From Billgrantia desiderata (GTDB lineage: Bacteria; Pseudomonadota; Gammaproteobacteria; Pseudomonadales; Halomonadaceae): a stretch of DNA of 64,000 bases. The stretch covers positions 60,053-124,052 of the forward strand of contig JAAQTN010000010.1 of the NCBI GenBank assembly GCA_011742915.1, written 5' to 3'. Shown here piece by piece: positions 17,338 through 25,753 of this stretch; position 1 is the stretch's first letter, and every line of letters starts with the position of its first letter. The translations under genes and the position numbers were made by a program. The notes below the pieces were generated by a model. The model saw nothing but the letters and a program-made list of their open reading frames with translations, did not search any database and was not told the origin of the DNA.

Positions 17338-18327
17338 ATGCAAGAAAGATGCGTCTCAGTGGTCATCGCCACCCATAACCGGGCCCATCTACTGGAACAG
17401 GCACTTGCCTGCCTGGCCGACCAGGAGCATCGCCCGCTGGAGGTGGTCGTGGTGGATGACGGTTCCTGTGACGACACTCGCCAGCGCGTATCGTGCCTGT
17501 CTCGCCAGTGGCGGCACGATTCCGCCCTTGCGCTGCACTATCGGTACCAGCGCAACGAAGGACCCGCGGTGGCACGCAATCGCGGCATGCACCAGGCACA
17601 AGGTGACTGCATTCTATTTATGGACGACGATGACCTGATGGCCGGCGATGCCATTTCGCAGCTGGTACGCGCCCTGGACGGCCGACATGACGCCGCGATC
17701 AGCTACGCCGGCTATGCCGATACCGACGCCGACGGCCGAACCGACGCTCAGCTTCACCTGCCGGCCCCGATTCGCTCGCCACATGCACTGCTCGAAAGCA
17801 TGATCGGCGGCAGCTGGTTCGTCCCCATCCACGGCAACCTCTTCACCAGACGTGCGCTCGAGCGCATCGGGCCGTGGAACAGGCAACTCTCATCCCAGGA
17901 AGACGACGAATTCATCCTGCGTGCCATCATGCAGGATGTCGGCTTCGTGCCCGCCCCCGGCGCTCGCGTCTATTATCGTCAGCACGTCGGAACCCGGCGC
18001 AGCCAGCCGGGCAAGCCTGGAGAATGGGACGAGCCGGGGCAGATCCGACGGCTTAACGACGATGTGACAATCCGTCGCCTGGCCCATAGGACCCTGGTCG
18101 AGCGCGGCACGTTGCTGACCTACCGCGGCGCCTTTGGCGAATGGTATCGTCGCCTGCAGTCACGCTATGGGCCGTTATTGGCCTCGCAAGGCCTGATGAC
18201 GGACCCCCTGGTACAATGGGCACGAACAGCGGCCGAGGAAGCGCCTGGCTCGTCCAGCACACGCCGCAAGGCAGCACGCCATGAGCCGCAGGCGGCCTGG
18301 CCAGATCAGAATGCGCTGACGGCCTAA
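17338..18327 (+). CDS. Family 2 glycosyltransferase
   Basis: 329 residues with a GT-A fold start (SVVIATHNRAHLLEQALACLADQ), DDG motif (VVVDDGSCDDT), the DxD-type metal site MDDDD and a later EDDEF acceptor-side acidic motif. Such enzymes transfer a sugar from a nucleotide donor to lipid, protein or glycan. AGGAGG site upstream. No other polysaccharide genes are adjacent, so the acceptor is unknown. It ends five bases from the convergent hexosaminidase gene. Confidence 0.85.
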   Translation: MQERCVSVVIATHNRAHLLEQALACLADQEHRPLEVVVVDDGSCDDTRQRVSCLSRQWRHDSALALHYRYQRNEGPAVARNRGMHQAQGDCILFMDDDDLMAGDAISQLVRALDGRHDAAISYAGYADTDADGRTDAQLHLPAPIRSPHALLESMIGGSWFVPIHGNLFTRRALERIGPWNRQLSSQEDDEFILRAIMQDVGFVPAPGARVYYRQHVGTRRSQPGKPGEWDEPGQIRRLNDDVTIRRLAHRTLVERGTLLTYRGAFGEWYRRLQSRYGPLLASQGLMTDPLVQWARTAAEEAPGSSSTRRKAARHEPQAAWPDQNALTA

Positions 18328-18332
18328 GCACG

Positions 18333-20222
18333 CTATGGCCGGCGATAATTGACGCCGAGACGATCCAGGTGCGGCAGGTAGGCAGCCAGTCGCGCCTGAT
18401 AATCTTCGAAATCGGGCTGTCCACCCGCGTGCCAGGCCACTTCGGCAAACGCCGTCAGCCGCGGGAAAAGCATATAGTCCATGCGCTCGCGGCTGGCGAT
18501 CAGCTCGGTCCACAGGGCTGCCTGAACGCCCAGCAATCGTTGTCGCGCCGCCGCTTCGGTGGGCAGGTCGGCCCAGGGGTCGTAGCGATGAACCTGGGCC
18601 AGCGGCACCTCCCCGGCCCAGTTGAGCCCGGGGTCCTGGAAGTCGCCGCTCTGAGCCAGGTCGAAATAGGAGAATTCGCTGGGCTGCAGCACCAATTGGA
18701 CGTCGCGCGACAGCATGGCCGGCACCACCCGCTGGCTGGTCCAGGCGAAGGCGATCAGACCGGGATCCAGATCGGGGCCGTGCAGCACCTCCTCCCACCC
18801 CATCATGCGCTTGCCTCTTGCCGCCAGGAAGCGCTGCACATGGCGCAGGAAATGCGAGCCGAGTTCCTCTGCCCGGGTATACCCCTCACGCTCCATTAAT
18901 GCCCGGCAACGCGGGCTGCCAAGCCAGACCCCGCGGGGCACCTCGTCGCCACCAACGTGCACCCAGGGGCCGGGGAACAATTCGCAGACCTCTTCGAGCA
19001 CGCCCTCGACGAAGGTATAGGTGCCCTCCAGCGCTGGGGAAAGCACGTTGTCGGAATAGCGCTGGTCGGAGAGATAGACGGAGCGATCCTCAGGGTCACG
19101 CAGCAGTTCGGGCAGGGCCAGGATCGCCGCTCGACTGTGAGCCGGCATGTCGATTTCCGGCACTATCACGATACCGAGTCGCTGGGCGTGAGCGACGACT
19201 CGCCTGACATCGTCCTGGCTATAGTAGCCGCCACTACGCTCGGGGCCGGTGAGATATTGCGGCTCGAGGCGTTCGCCATGCCCGCGCCACGCGCCGATTT
19301 CGGTGAGCTGGGGAAAGGCACGGATCTCGAGACGCCAGCCCTCGTCATCGGTCAGGTGCCAGTGGAAGACGTTGAGCTTGAGTCTCGCCATCAGGTCGAG
19401 CAGACGCAGGATGCGTTGAACCGGGTGAAAATGCCGCGCACAGTCGAGCATGAGACCGCGATAGCCGAAACGCGGGGAATCGCTGATGCGCACGCTGGGC
19501 AGGCACCAGGCGGCGTCGCGATCATTCACCGGATGCGCCGGCAGCAGCTGCATCAGCGTAGCCGCCGCATGCAGAAAACCGACCTCATCGCCGGCCTCGA
19601 GTCTGGCGCCCTCCGGGGTTACCGAGAGTTCGTAGGCTTCCGGCTCGAGGGTCTCACGCAAACGAAAGCAAAGCGGGGCCGGCGCCCCCAGGCTCACGTC
19701 ACTGCGACAGTGCTCGACGAGGCCCTGACGCAGCCACTCGGCAGCCGCCCGGGCCTGGAGCGGCCCGCAGTCGATCGCGATCACGTCGCTCAGCGCCAGG
19801 TGACCGGGCAACCACTCCACGTAATGCGGCCAGGGTATCAACCCCGGCACGCCACCGGTGCGGCCAGCGGGGGATCCAACCTCTGCCCCAGGCCAGCGCA
19901 CCATTATCGGCAGGGGGTCGAGACGATCCGGCGATATCGCATAGGCCGCCAGGGGCAGCTTGCTCACGCGCGCCACCGCCACTTCCAGCTCCAGCACGCA
20001 ATGCAGCGTTTCACCGGGGGCCAGAGGCTGCGCCATTTCGAGCAGACAGTGGCTGCCGGTCTGTTTCAGATGGCGCACCGGCCCCTCGACCACACGGCGT
20101 ACACCGCGCACCAGATTGAGGTGCAACCGCCAGTTGCCGCTCAGCGCATCGACATGGTGATTTTCCAGCCGCAGCCGCAGGTGGCCTTCGTTAGCTTCGG
20201 GTGTGCAGTGAAGTGTCAGCAT
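18333..20222 (-). CDS. Family 20 beta-N-acetylhexosaminidase
   Basis: 629 residues with a GH20b N-domain and a GH20 catalytic barrel: RGLMLDCARHFHP, FHWHLTDDEGWR and the catalytic Asp-Glu pair in HVGGDEVP. It removes terminal GlcNAc/GalNAc from chito-oligosaccharides or glycans. No signal peptide is visible, so it probably acts in the cytoplasm on imported oligosaccharides. It is divergent from the nagB-kinase-nagA operon across 157 bases, which supports a joint GlcNAc-use pathway. Confidence 0.9.
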   Translation of the reverse strand: MLTLHCTPEANEGHLRLRLENHHVDALSGNWRLHLNLVRGVRRVVEGPVRHLKQTGSHCLLEMAQPLAPGETLHCVLELEVAVARVSKLPLAAYAISPDRLDPLPIMVRWPGAEVGSPAGRTGGVPGLIPWPHYVEWLPGHLALSDVIAIDCGPLQARAAAEWLRQGLVEHCRSDVSLGAPAPLCFRLRETLEPEAYELSVTPEGARLEAGDEVGFLHAAATLMQLLPAHPVNDRDAAWCLPSVRISDSPRFGYRGLMLDCARHFHPVQRILRLLDLMARLKLNVFHWHLTDDEGWRLEIRAFPQLTEIGAWRGHGERLEPQYLTGPERSGGYYSQDDVRRVVAHAQRLGIVIVPEIDMPAHSRAAILALPELLRDPEDRSVYLSDQRYSDNVLSPALEGTYTFVEGVLEEVCELFPGPWVHVGGDEVPRGVWLGSPRCRALMEREGYTRAEELGSHFLRHVQRFLAARGKRMMGWEEVLHGPDLDPGLIAFAWTSQRVVPAMLSRDVQLVLQPSEFSYFDLAQSGDFQDPGLNWAGEVPLAQVHRYDPWADLPTEAAARQRLLGVQAALWTELIASRERMDYMLFPRLTAFAEVAWHAGGQPDFEDYQARLAAYLPHLDRLGVNYRRP

Positions 20223-20241
20223 CGTCCTTTGCCTTCAGGGC

Positions 20242-20269
20242 TTGTCACACGAGACCGAGACCCTATATA
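20242..20269 (+). promoter_or_regulatory. Predicted sigma-70 promoter of the nag operon
   Basis: TTGTCA (20242-20247), a 16-base spacer and TATATA (20264-20269) point toward nagB, which begins 110 bases downstream. It lies in the divergent region shared with the hexosaminidase gene. No nagC/nagR-like regulator gene is adjacent. Confidence 0.5.
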
Positions 20270-20379
20270 GATGCCATGATGCTTGGCGTTGCGACAAGCG
20301 CTCGCGACCCACGCCTGCCTGATGGTCACCCCGGTCGCTGCGCAAGAGCGGCCGCTGGGGGTCGCATGGAGAACCTGTC

Positions 20380-21156
20380 ATGGACCTGATCATTGTGCAC
20401 AACGTCGAGCGCATGGCGCAGCTCGGCGCGAACATCATTCAACAGCAGCTGAGCGCAAAACCCGACAGCGTACTCGGCCTTGCCACCGGTGCCACGCCAC
20501 TGGCTCTCTATCGGGAGCTGGTTGTCCGCCACCAGGCGACACGACTCACACTCGACCAGCTCACCACCTTCAACCTTGACGAATACCTCGGCCTGGGGCC
20601 GGACCACCCCGCAAGTTATGCCCATTACATGCGCCGACATCTGTTCGGCCCGCTGCAACTCGATCCGCAGCGCACCCACCTGCCCGACGGCCTGGCACCC
20701 GACCCGCAGGCCGAAGCGCGGCGCTACGAAGCACAACTGCAAGCCGCAGGCGGAGTCGACCTGCAGCTGCTCGGCATAGGCCTGAACGGCCACATCGGCT
20801 TCAACGAGCCCGGCTCGCCCTTGGATTCACGCACTCGTGTAGTACGCCTGAGCGCCACCACCCTGGCCGCCAACCGACGCCACTTTCCGGCAGACGCTGA
20901 GATGCCGACCCATGCCATCACACTCGGCATCGGCAACATTCTCGAAGCGCGCCATCTGCTGCTGCTGGCCACCGGCCGGGCCAAGGCGCGCGCGGTGGCC
21001 GAAGCCCTGGAAGGCCCTGTCACGGCCACGTTGCCGGCATCGGTATTGCAACGGCATCCAAACGTCAGTGTGATTCTCGACGCCGCAGCCGCCGCAGCTC
21101 TCTCGCCCGCCCTCACGCGTCAGGCGCGCCGCCTGGATACGGAGCCGGCATCATGA
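20380..21156 (+). CDS. nagB: Glucosamine-6-phosphate deaminase
   Basis: 258 residues with the NagB signature: LGLATGATPLALYREL substrate loop, TFNLDEYLGL, and GIGLNGHIGFNEPGSP around the catalytic region. It converts glucosamine-6-phosphate to fructose-6-phosphate plus ammonia. It is first in a three-gene operon; its stop overlaps the kinase start (ATGA). Confidence 0.93.
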   Translation: MDLIIVHNVERMAQLGANIIQQQLSAKPDSVLGLATGATPLALYRELVVRHQATRLTLDQLTTFNLDEYLGLGPDHPASYAHYMRRHLFGPLQLDPQRTHLPDGLAPDPQAEARRYEAQLQAAGGVDLQLLGIGLNGHIGFNEPGSPLDSRTRVVRLSATTLAANRRHFPADAEMPTHAITLGIGNILEARHLLLLATGRAKARAVAEALEGPVTATLPASVLQRHPNVSVILDAAAAAALSPALTRQARRLDTEPAS

Positions 21157-22067
21157 AGGACAAGCGCTCCCTACCCGTGCGACAGGACACCTGGTATCTC
21201 GGCGTGGACGGTGGCGGTACGCATTGCCGGGCCCGCCTTTGCGATGCTGAAGGCCGCCCCATGGGCGAGGGCCAAGCCGCCAGTGCCAGCCTGCGCTTCG
21301 GCATCGATCACGTCTGGCAGCAGATCCTCGAGGCCGCACGCGCAGCCCTGCGCGAAGCCGGCCTTAACGAGACATCATTAACCCGCGTGCATGCCGGCCT
21401 TGGGCTTGCCGGGGCGATCAATGCCCGCACCTGGCATGACGTGGCGGCGCACCCCCATCCTTTTGCCTCCGTCCAGGTACGCAGCGACGCCCATGCCGCC
21501 GTGCTCGGCGCCTTCGATGGGGGCGACGGGGGAATTCTGATCATCGGTACCGGCTCCTGCGGCATGGTCCATCTACAGGGTCACTTCCGCAGCCTGGGCG
21601 GCTGGGGGTTCCCCCTCTCCGATCATGCCAGCGGCGCCTGGCTCGGCCTGAGAGCCCTGCGTGAGGCCCTGCTGTGTCATGAAGGGTTGCGTCCCCCGTC
21701 GCTACTGGCCGAATGCCTCATGAGCGACTTCGGACACGATCCTGCCCGGTTGGCCGAATGGCAGACCAACGCTTACCCACGAGACTTCGCTCGCTTCGCA
21801 CCGACCGTCTTCTCCACTGCCGAGGCGGGCGACGAACTGGCCCTGACCCTGCGCCGGCAGGCCGTGGATGAGGCCGTATTGCTTGCCAACGGCGTGCTCG
21901 AACTGGGCGCCCCCCGACTTTGCCTGCTCGGCGGCGTGGGGCAGGCACTCGCTCCCTACCTGCCCACCTGGCTGCGCCGGCGGCTCGTCAGCCCCGCTGG
22001 GGATGCCATGCAAGGCGCCTGGAGAATGGCACGCCACTCCCATCTCATCAGGGGGGAAGCAACGTGA
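21153..22067 (+). CDS. N-acetylglucosamine kinase (BadF/BadG/BcrA type)
   Basis: 304 residues with ASKHA-type nucleotide-binding motifs: phosphate-1 LGVDGGGTHCRARL, then IIGTGSCGM as phosphate-2 and LLGGVGQA as the adenosine motif. These identify the BadF/BcrA GlcNAc-kinase family. It phosphorylates GlcNAc to GlcNAc-6-P, feeding nagA and nagB on either side. Four-base overlaps on both ends indicate tight translational coupling. A kinase rather than a PTS implies free GlcNAc reaches the cytoplasm, consistent with the cytoplasmic hexosaminidase. Confidence 0.85.
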   Translation: MKDKRSLPVRQDTWYLGVDGGGTHCRARLCDAEGRPMGEGQAASASLRFGIDHVWQQILEAARAALREAGLNETSLTRVHAGLGLAGAINARTWHDVAAHPHPFASVQVRSDAHAAVLGAFDGGDGGILIIGTGSCGMVHLQGHFRSLGGWGFPLSDHASGAWLGLRALREALLCHEGLRPPSLLAECLMSDFGHDPARLAEWQTNAYPRDFARFAPTVFSTAEAGDELALTLRRQAVDEAVLLANGVLELGAPRLCLLGGVGQALAPYLPTWLRRRLVSPAGDAMQGAWRMARHSHLIRGEAT

Positions 22068-23209
22068 AAATCTTGATGAACGGCCGCGTCTTCGACGGCG
22101 AGCGCTTGCGTGACGACGTTCACGTGGCGATCGAAGGGGAAACCATCCAGGCGCTGCTGCCTGCCGACGAGACACCGCCGGCGGGGGCCGAACGCTGCAA
22201 TCTGGAAGGACGCCTGCTGGCGCCGGGCTTCATCGACCTGCAGGTGAACGGGGGCGGCGGCCACCTGTTCAACGAAGCCCCCAGTGTCGAGACGATCCAG
22301 GCCATCATGACAAGCCACCGGCGCCACGGCACCACCGGCCTGTTGGTCACGCTGATCTCCGATCGCCGCGAGGTGATGCAGGCTGCGCTGAATGCAGCCA
22401 GGCAGGCACTTGAGCAACGCTTGCCCGGCCTGCTGGGGCTGCATCTGGAGGGTCCCTATCTCAATCCCGCACGCAAGGGCATCCACCCCGCCGCCGCGAT
22501 TCGCCCACCGGAGCCGGACGCCCTGGCGCTGCTGACGGGGCTCGGCGATGTCGGCGTAACACTGGTCACTCTCGCCCCGGAGTGTGTCCCCGAGGGCTTC
22601 ATCCGCTCACTGGTGGAGCGCGGCGTACAGGTCGCGGCGGGGCATACCGACGCCGACCTCGCCACCTTGCAGCGCGCCCTCGACGAGGGGCTGCATGGCT
22701 TCACGCATCTCTTCAATGCGATGTCACCACTGGGCAGCCGCGAGCCGGGCACGGTGGGGACGGCCTTGGCCGACACTGCCTCTTGGTGCAGCGTGATAGT
22801 GGACGGTCACCACGTCCACCCCGCCAGCCTGCGTATCGCGCTCGCCGCCAAGCCACGCGGGCGCCTTCTGCTGGTGACCGATGCCATGCCCAGCGCCGGC
22901 AGCGATCAGGACCGCTTCACCCTGTTCGGCGAGATGATAGAACGACGCAACGGCCGCCTGGTCAATTCTGCAGGCACCCTGGCGGGTGCCGATCTCACCA
23001 TGGAGCGTGCCGTAGCCAATACGCACCAGATGCTCGGGGTGCCGCTGGAAGAGGCACTGCGCATGGCTTCACGCTACCCGGCCGAGTGCCTGGGCCTCGG
23101 CTGGCAACTGGGCTGGATCCGCCCTGGCTATCGAGCGGACCTGGTCTTGCTCGATGAAGCGCTGCGGGTATGCATGACCTGGGTCGGCGGCCACCCGGAA
23201 GTCGCATGA
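22064..23209 (+). CDS. nagA: N-acetylglucosamine-6-phosphate deacetylase
   Basis: 381 residues with LLAPGFIDLQVNGGGGHLFNE, LGLHLEGPYLNPARKGIHP, AGHTDAD and a late LVTDAMPSAG with the catalytic Asp. It removes acetate from GlcNAc-6-P. The GTG at 22064 is chosen as start: it overlaps the kinase stop (GTGA), follows GGGGGGAAG and begins the conserved VKILMNGRVFDG. A longer upstream reading would run inside the kinase gene. Confidence 0.92.
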   Translation: MKILMNGRVFDGERLRDDVHVAIEGETIQALLPADETPPAGAERCNLEGRLLAPGFIDLQVNGGGGHLFNEAPSVETIQAIMTSHRRHGTTGLLVTLISDRREVMQAALNAARQALEQRLPGLLGLHLEGPYLNPARKGIHPAAAIRPPEPDALALLTGLGDVGVTLVTLAPECVPEGFIRSLVERGVQVAAGHTDADLATLQRALDEGLHGFTHLFNAMSPLGSREPGTVGTALADTASWCSVIVDGHHVHPASLRIALAAKPRGRLLLVTDAMPSAGSDQDRFTLFGEMIERRNGRLVNSAGTLAGADLTMERAVANTHQMLGVPLEEALRMASRYPAECLGLGWQLGWIRPGYRADLVLLDEALRVCMTWVGGHPEVA

Positions 23210-23440
23210 GATTTTCTCAAGTTTTCCCTTTTGGTACCGATATCTTTGAATGACGCTATTCCCGAGCCGGCCCGGCCCCGCCATTTCGGCGCTAATCGGA
23301 CGCTCGAATGACGTAGCGGAACGGCACAGTCCGTGAAAGCCCGGTACAAGTTTGATATGCTGTGGGAGTAGTTTTCGTAAAAGAAGCGGAGCGAACATCA
23401 CGATCGATCATTCCTAATCAAGCCAGTACAGGAGATGCTC

Positions 23441-23752
23441 ATGCGAGTCTACAAACCTGAATGGCAGTGCACGTTCAGCGTAAATGAAGGAGCGGCGGAA
23501 ACCACCGGCTGGCGCGAGCGTCTCGCCTGGTTCATTCGCCATCTCGCCGACAAGCTGGACGGTAGCGGTAGAACGATCAAGATCGAATATGACGTCACTC
23601 CAGCAGTCAGCCGCGAAGATGTGGATACCTGTCTGGGCAAAGGGTTTGCGGTGACCCAGAGCCTGCTCACCCAACTTGCCCATCAGGCCGCATGCGAGAA
23701 CGTCATGCGCGAGGCCAAGGCCGAACTGTTCGAGGAAAACACCCAGCGCTGA
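23441..23752 (+). CDS. Unknown 103-residue protein, paralogue of 16799-17113
   Basis: 103 residues, MRVYKPEWQCTFSVNE at the start and LLTQLAHQAACENVMREAKAELF near the end, closely matching the gene at 16799. The ATG at 23441 has AGGAG six bases upstream; an ATG six bases earlier abuts that site and is unlikely. The upstream 231 bases (23210-23440) hold no gene but include a TATGCT element at 23355. Function unknown; cytoplasmic by sequence. Confidence 0.7.
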   Translation: MRVYKPEWQCTFSVNEGAAETTGWRERLAWFIRHLADKLDGSGRTIKIEYDVTPAVSREDVDTCLGKGFAVTQSLLTQLAHQAACENVMREAKAELFEENTQR

Positions 23753-23862
23753 CGCTCATTGTCAGGCAATCAACTCACCTCATTCGGCCGGCCCGGATGG
23801 GGTGCTTTGTATTTCACGGGGTACGAATTTTCGGCATGCTGCAAGCTCGGTTACAATATTAA

Positions 23863-23877
23863 TGCTGCAATGCAGCA
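23863..23877. promoter_or_regulatory. Perfect dyad upstream of the 50-residue ORF
   Basis: TGCTGCA-A-TGCAGCA, seven-base arms around one base, 49 bases before the small ORF start and just before a TATGCT element (23887-23892). Its form and position suit an operator; the regulator is unknown. Confidence 0.4.
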
Positions 23878-23925
23878 AGAACCGACTATGCTGGAGGTGT
23901 GGGAAGCCATAGGGAGGACCCCCGC

Positions 23926-24078
23926 ATGCAGCACACCACCCACTCCCCCGCCCCGTACGACCCCGAAGTCCTGCGCGCCTGGGCCGAGCAGGCCGCTTAC
24001 GTCATAGCGGCTGGCGACGCACTGTGGCATTACCTCGACGATCACCCCACAATACCAAGCACGAGCGAAGAGCACTGA
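23926..24078 (+). CDS. Small 50-residue protein, unknown
   Basis: 50 codons starting MQHTTHSPAPYDPEVLRAW with an AGGGAGG ribosome site eight bases upstream, and ending ...TSTSEEH-like (PSTSEEH). It is amphipathic with a central AWAEQAAYVIAAGDALWHYLDD helix. The strong ribosome site, codon use like its neighbours and the dyad upstream support a real gene. Not recognised. Confidence 0.5.
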   Translation: MQHTTHSPAPYDPEVLRAWAEQAAYVIAAGDALWHYLDDHPTIPSTSEEH

Positions 24079-24172
24079 CGCCCAGTAACGGGCACGGAAA
24101 GCATCTCGTCGCTCCGACTTCCGACGGTTTTGTATCGCAGCCCGACCTCATACCCGAGGTCCAGGAGGAGGC

Positions 24173-24985
24173 GTGGCCGAGGGGCAACATCGAGTGACCG
24201 CCTACGTCACCGGACTTGCCGGGCTTGTGGCAATGAGACTTGCCTCGTGCCGCGCTTTTCCGCGTCACTCTCACGACCAGTACGGTATCGGGCTCATCGT
24301 CTCTGGCGGTCATCGCTCCTGGAGCGGTGTCGGCCGGGTCGATGCCCTGGCTGGCGACGTCATTACGGTGAATCCGGGCGAAATGCATGACGGCGTGCCT
24401 ATCGACGGCACGTGTCGGGGTTGGCACATGCTCTACTTCGATCCGGCACTGGTTCACCAAGCAGCCGGTGACACCCTTGCAGGTGCCGAGCTGACGCGAC
24501 CTGCGCTGAGCGACCCTTTGCTGCGTCGGCTCATGAACGAGCTGTTCGATCAGCTCACGGCCACTCCAGAAGAGACGCTGGCCGTGGAGGAGCGAAGCTG
24601 CAAACTGCTTGGCGCCGCCTTTTCCCGCCATGGTTCTCGTACCCTCGGCCACGTGCCGGGCATTCCCGCCACTATCGCCAAAGTACGTCAGCGTCTCGAC
24701 GATGCCCCACAGCTGGCTGTCAGTCTTGGTGAACTGGCCGATATGGCAGGCCTGAGCCGTTACCAACTGCTGCGCAGCTTCGCGCGCGCTCTGGGCATCA
24801 CCCCGCATGCCTACCTGGTGCAACGCCGGGTGCAGATCGCCAGGCACCTGATCGCCGGCGGCCACTCCCTGAGCCAGGCAGCCCTGGCAGCAGGTTTTTC
24901 CGACCAGAGCCACATGAGCCGGGCCTTCAATCGCCAGCTCGGGCTCACTCCGGGCCGTTACCGGCGCGCCATGCAGCCATCCTGA
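24173..24985 (+). CDS. AraC-family regulator with cupin-like sensor domain
   Basis: 270 residues: an N-terminal AraC-type ligand domain (FPRHSHDQYGIGLIVSGGHRSW, then VNPGEMHDGVP), then a C-terminal double helix-turn-helix (LGELADMAGLSRYQLLRSFARALG and the LAAGFSDQSHMSRAFNRQLGLTPGRYRR signature). The GTG start follows AGGAGGAG. Its position 73 bases upstream of a LysE-type exporter gene suggests it controls that exporter in response to the exported compound. Confidence 0.88.
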   Translation: MAEGQHRVTAYVTGLAGLVAMRLASCRAFPRHSHDQYGIGLIVSGGHRSWSGVGRVDALAGDVITVNPGEMHDGVPIDGTCRGWHMLYFDPALVHQAAGDTLAGAELTRPALSDPLLRRLMNELFDQLTATPEETLAVEERSCKLLGAAFSRHGSRTLGHVPGIPATIAKVRQRLDDAPQLAVSLGELADMAGLSRYQLLRSFARALGITPHAYLVQRRVQIARHLIAGGHSLSQAALAAGFSDQSHMSRAFNRQLGLTPGRYRRAMQPS

Positions 24986-25058
24986 GCTGCAATTTCGTGC
25001 AAGACTCCCTTGGGAGTTCAACGCCATGGTGACGAGGTTTCATCATCGGAGCCTGCCC

Positions 25059-25667
25059 ATGAACCCGGAATTTCTTCTGACCTCGCTCGTCGTCGTCGCC
25101 TCCCCCGGCACCGGCGTGCTCTACACCCTTTCCACTGGTCTGACACACGGCGCACGAGCCGGCACCATCGCCGCCTTCGGCTGTACGCTCGGCATCGTGC
25201 CGCATATCGCCGCTGCCATCACCGGGCTGGCCTCGCTGCTGCATGCCAGCGCGACGGCCTTTCAAGCGCTCAAGCTGATGGGCATCGCCTATCTGCTATA
25301 TGTCGCCTGGAGCGTGCTGCGAGCCAAGGATGAGCCGCTTGCCGCGACAGCTCTGCCCGCCTTGCCGGCCAGGCAGTTGATCGGCACCGGCGTGCTGCTC
25401 AACCTGCTCAATCCCAAGCTCACGCTGTTCTTCCTGGCCTTCCTGCCCCAGTTCGTCGCTGCCAACGAGGCGGCTCTGACCCAGATGCTCGAACTCAGCG
25501 TGCTGTTCATGCTGATGACATTTGCCGTCTTTACCTTGTATGGCGCCAGTGCCGCCGCCGCGCGGCGGCAGGTCATCACACGCCCGAGCGTGCTCATATG
25601 GCTGCGACGGGGTTTCGCCGCGGGCTTTCTCGCGCTGGCGGCTCGCCTGGCATTCACCGAGCGCTAG
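25059..25667 (+). CDS. LysE/RhtB-family exporter
   Basis: 202 residues, about six hydrophobic helices, with the family N-terminus (VVVASPGTGVLYTLSTGLTHGARAG, where SPG replaces the usual PGP) and NLLNPKLTLFFLAFLPQFV. LysE-type proteins export amino acids or related metabolites. The start MNPEFLLTS is favoured by GGAG eight bases upstream and by family length; an ATG 33 bases earlier is possible. Confidence 0.85.
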   Translation: MNPEFLLTSLVVVASPGTGVLYTLSTGLTHGARAGTIAAFGCTLGIVPHIAAAITGLASLLHASATAFQALKLMGIAYLLYVAWSVLRAKDEPLAATALPALPARQLIGTGVLLNLLNPKLTLFFLAFLPQFVAANEAALTQMLELSVLFMLMTFAVFTLYGASAAAARRQVITRPSVLIWLRRGFAAGFLALAARLAFTER

Positions 25668-25753
25668 CGGGCTGCGTTGCGCCTGGCTACGCTCAATACT
25701 GGCCGCGGCGCCTGCCGTGGCCCACGCCAACAAGGAAGATAGCGAGATACGTC

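Noticed and set aside
21920-22063. N-terminal extension of nagA
   Set aside because: Overlaps the kinase gene and is not conserved; the GTG at 22064 overlaps the kinase stop and starts the family-typical sequence.
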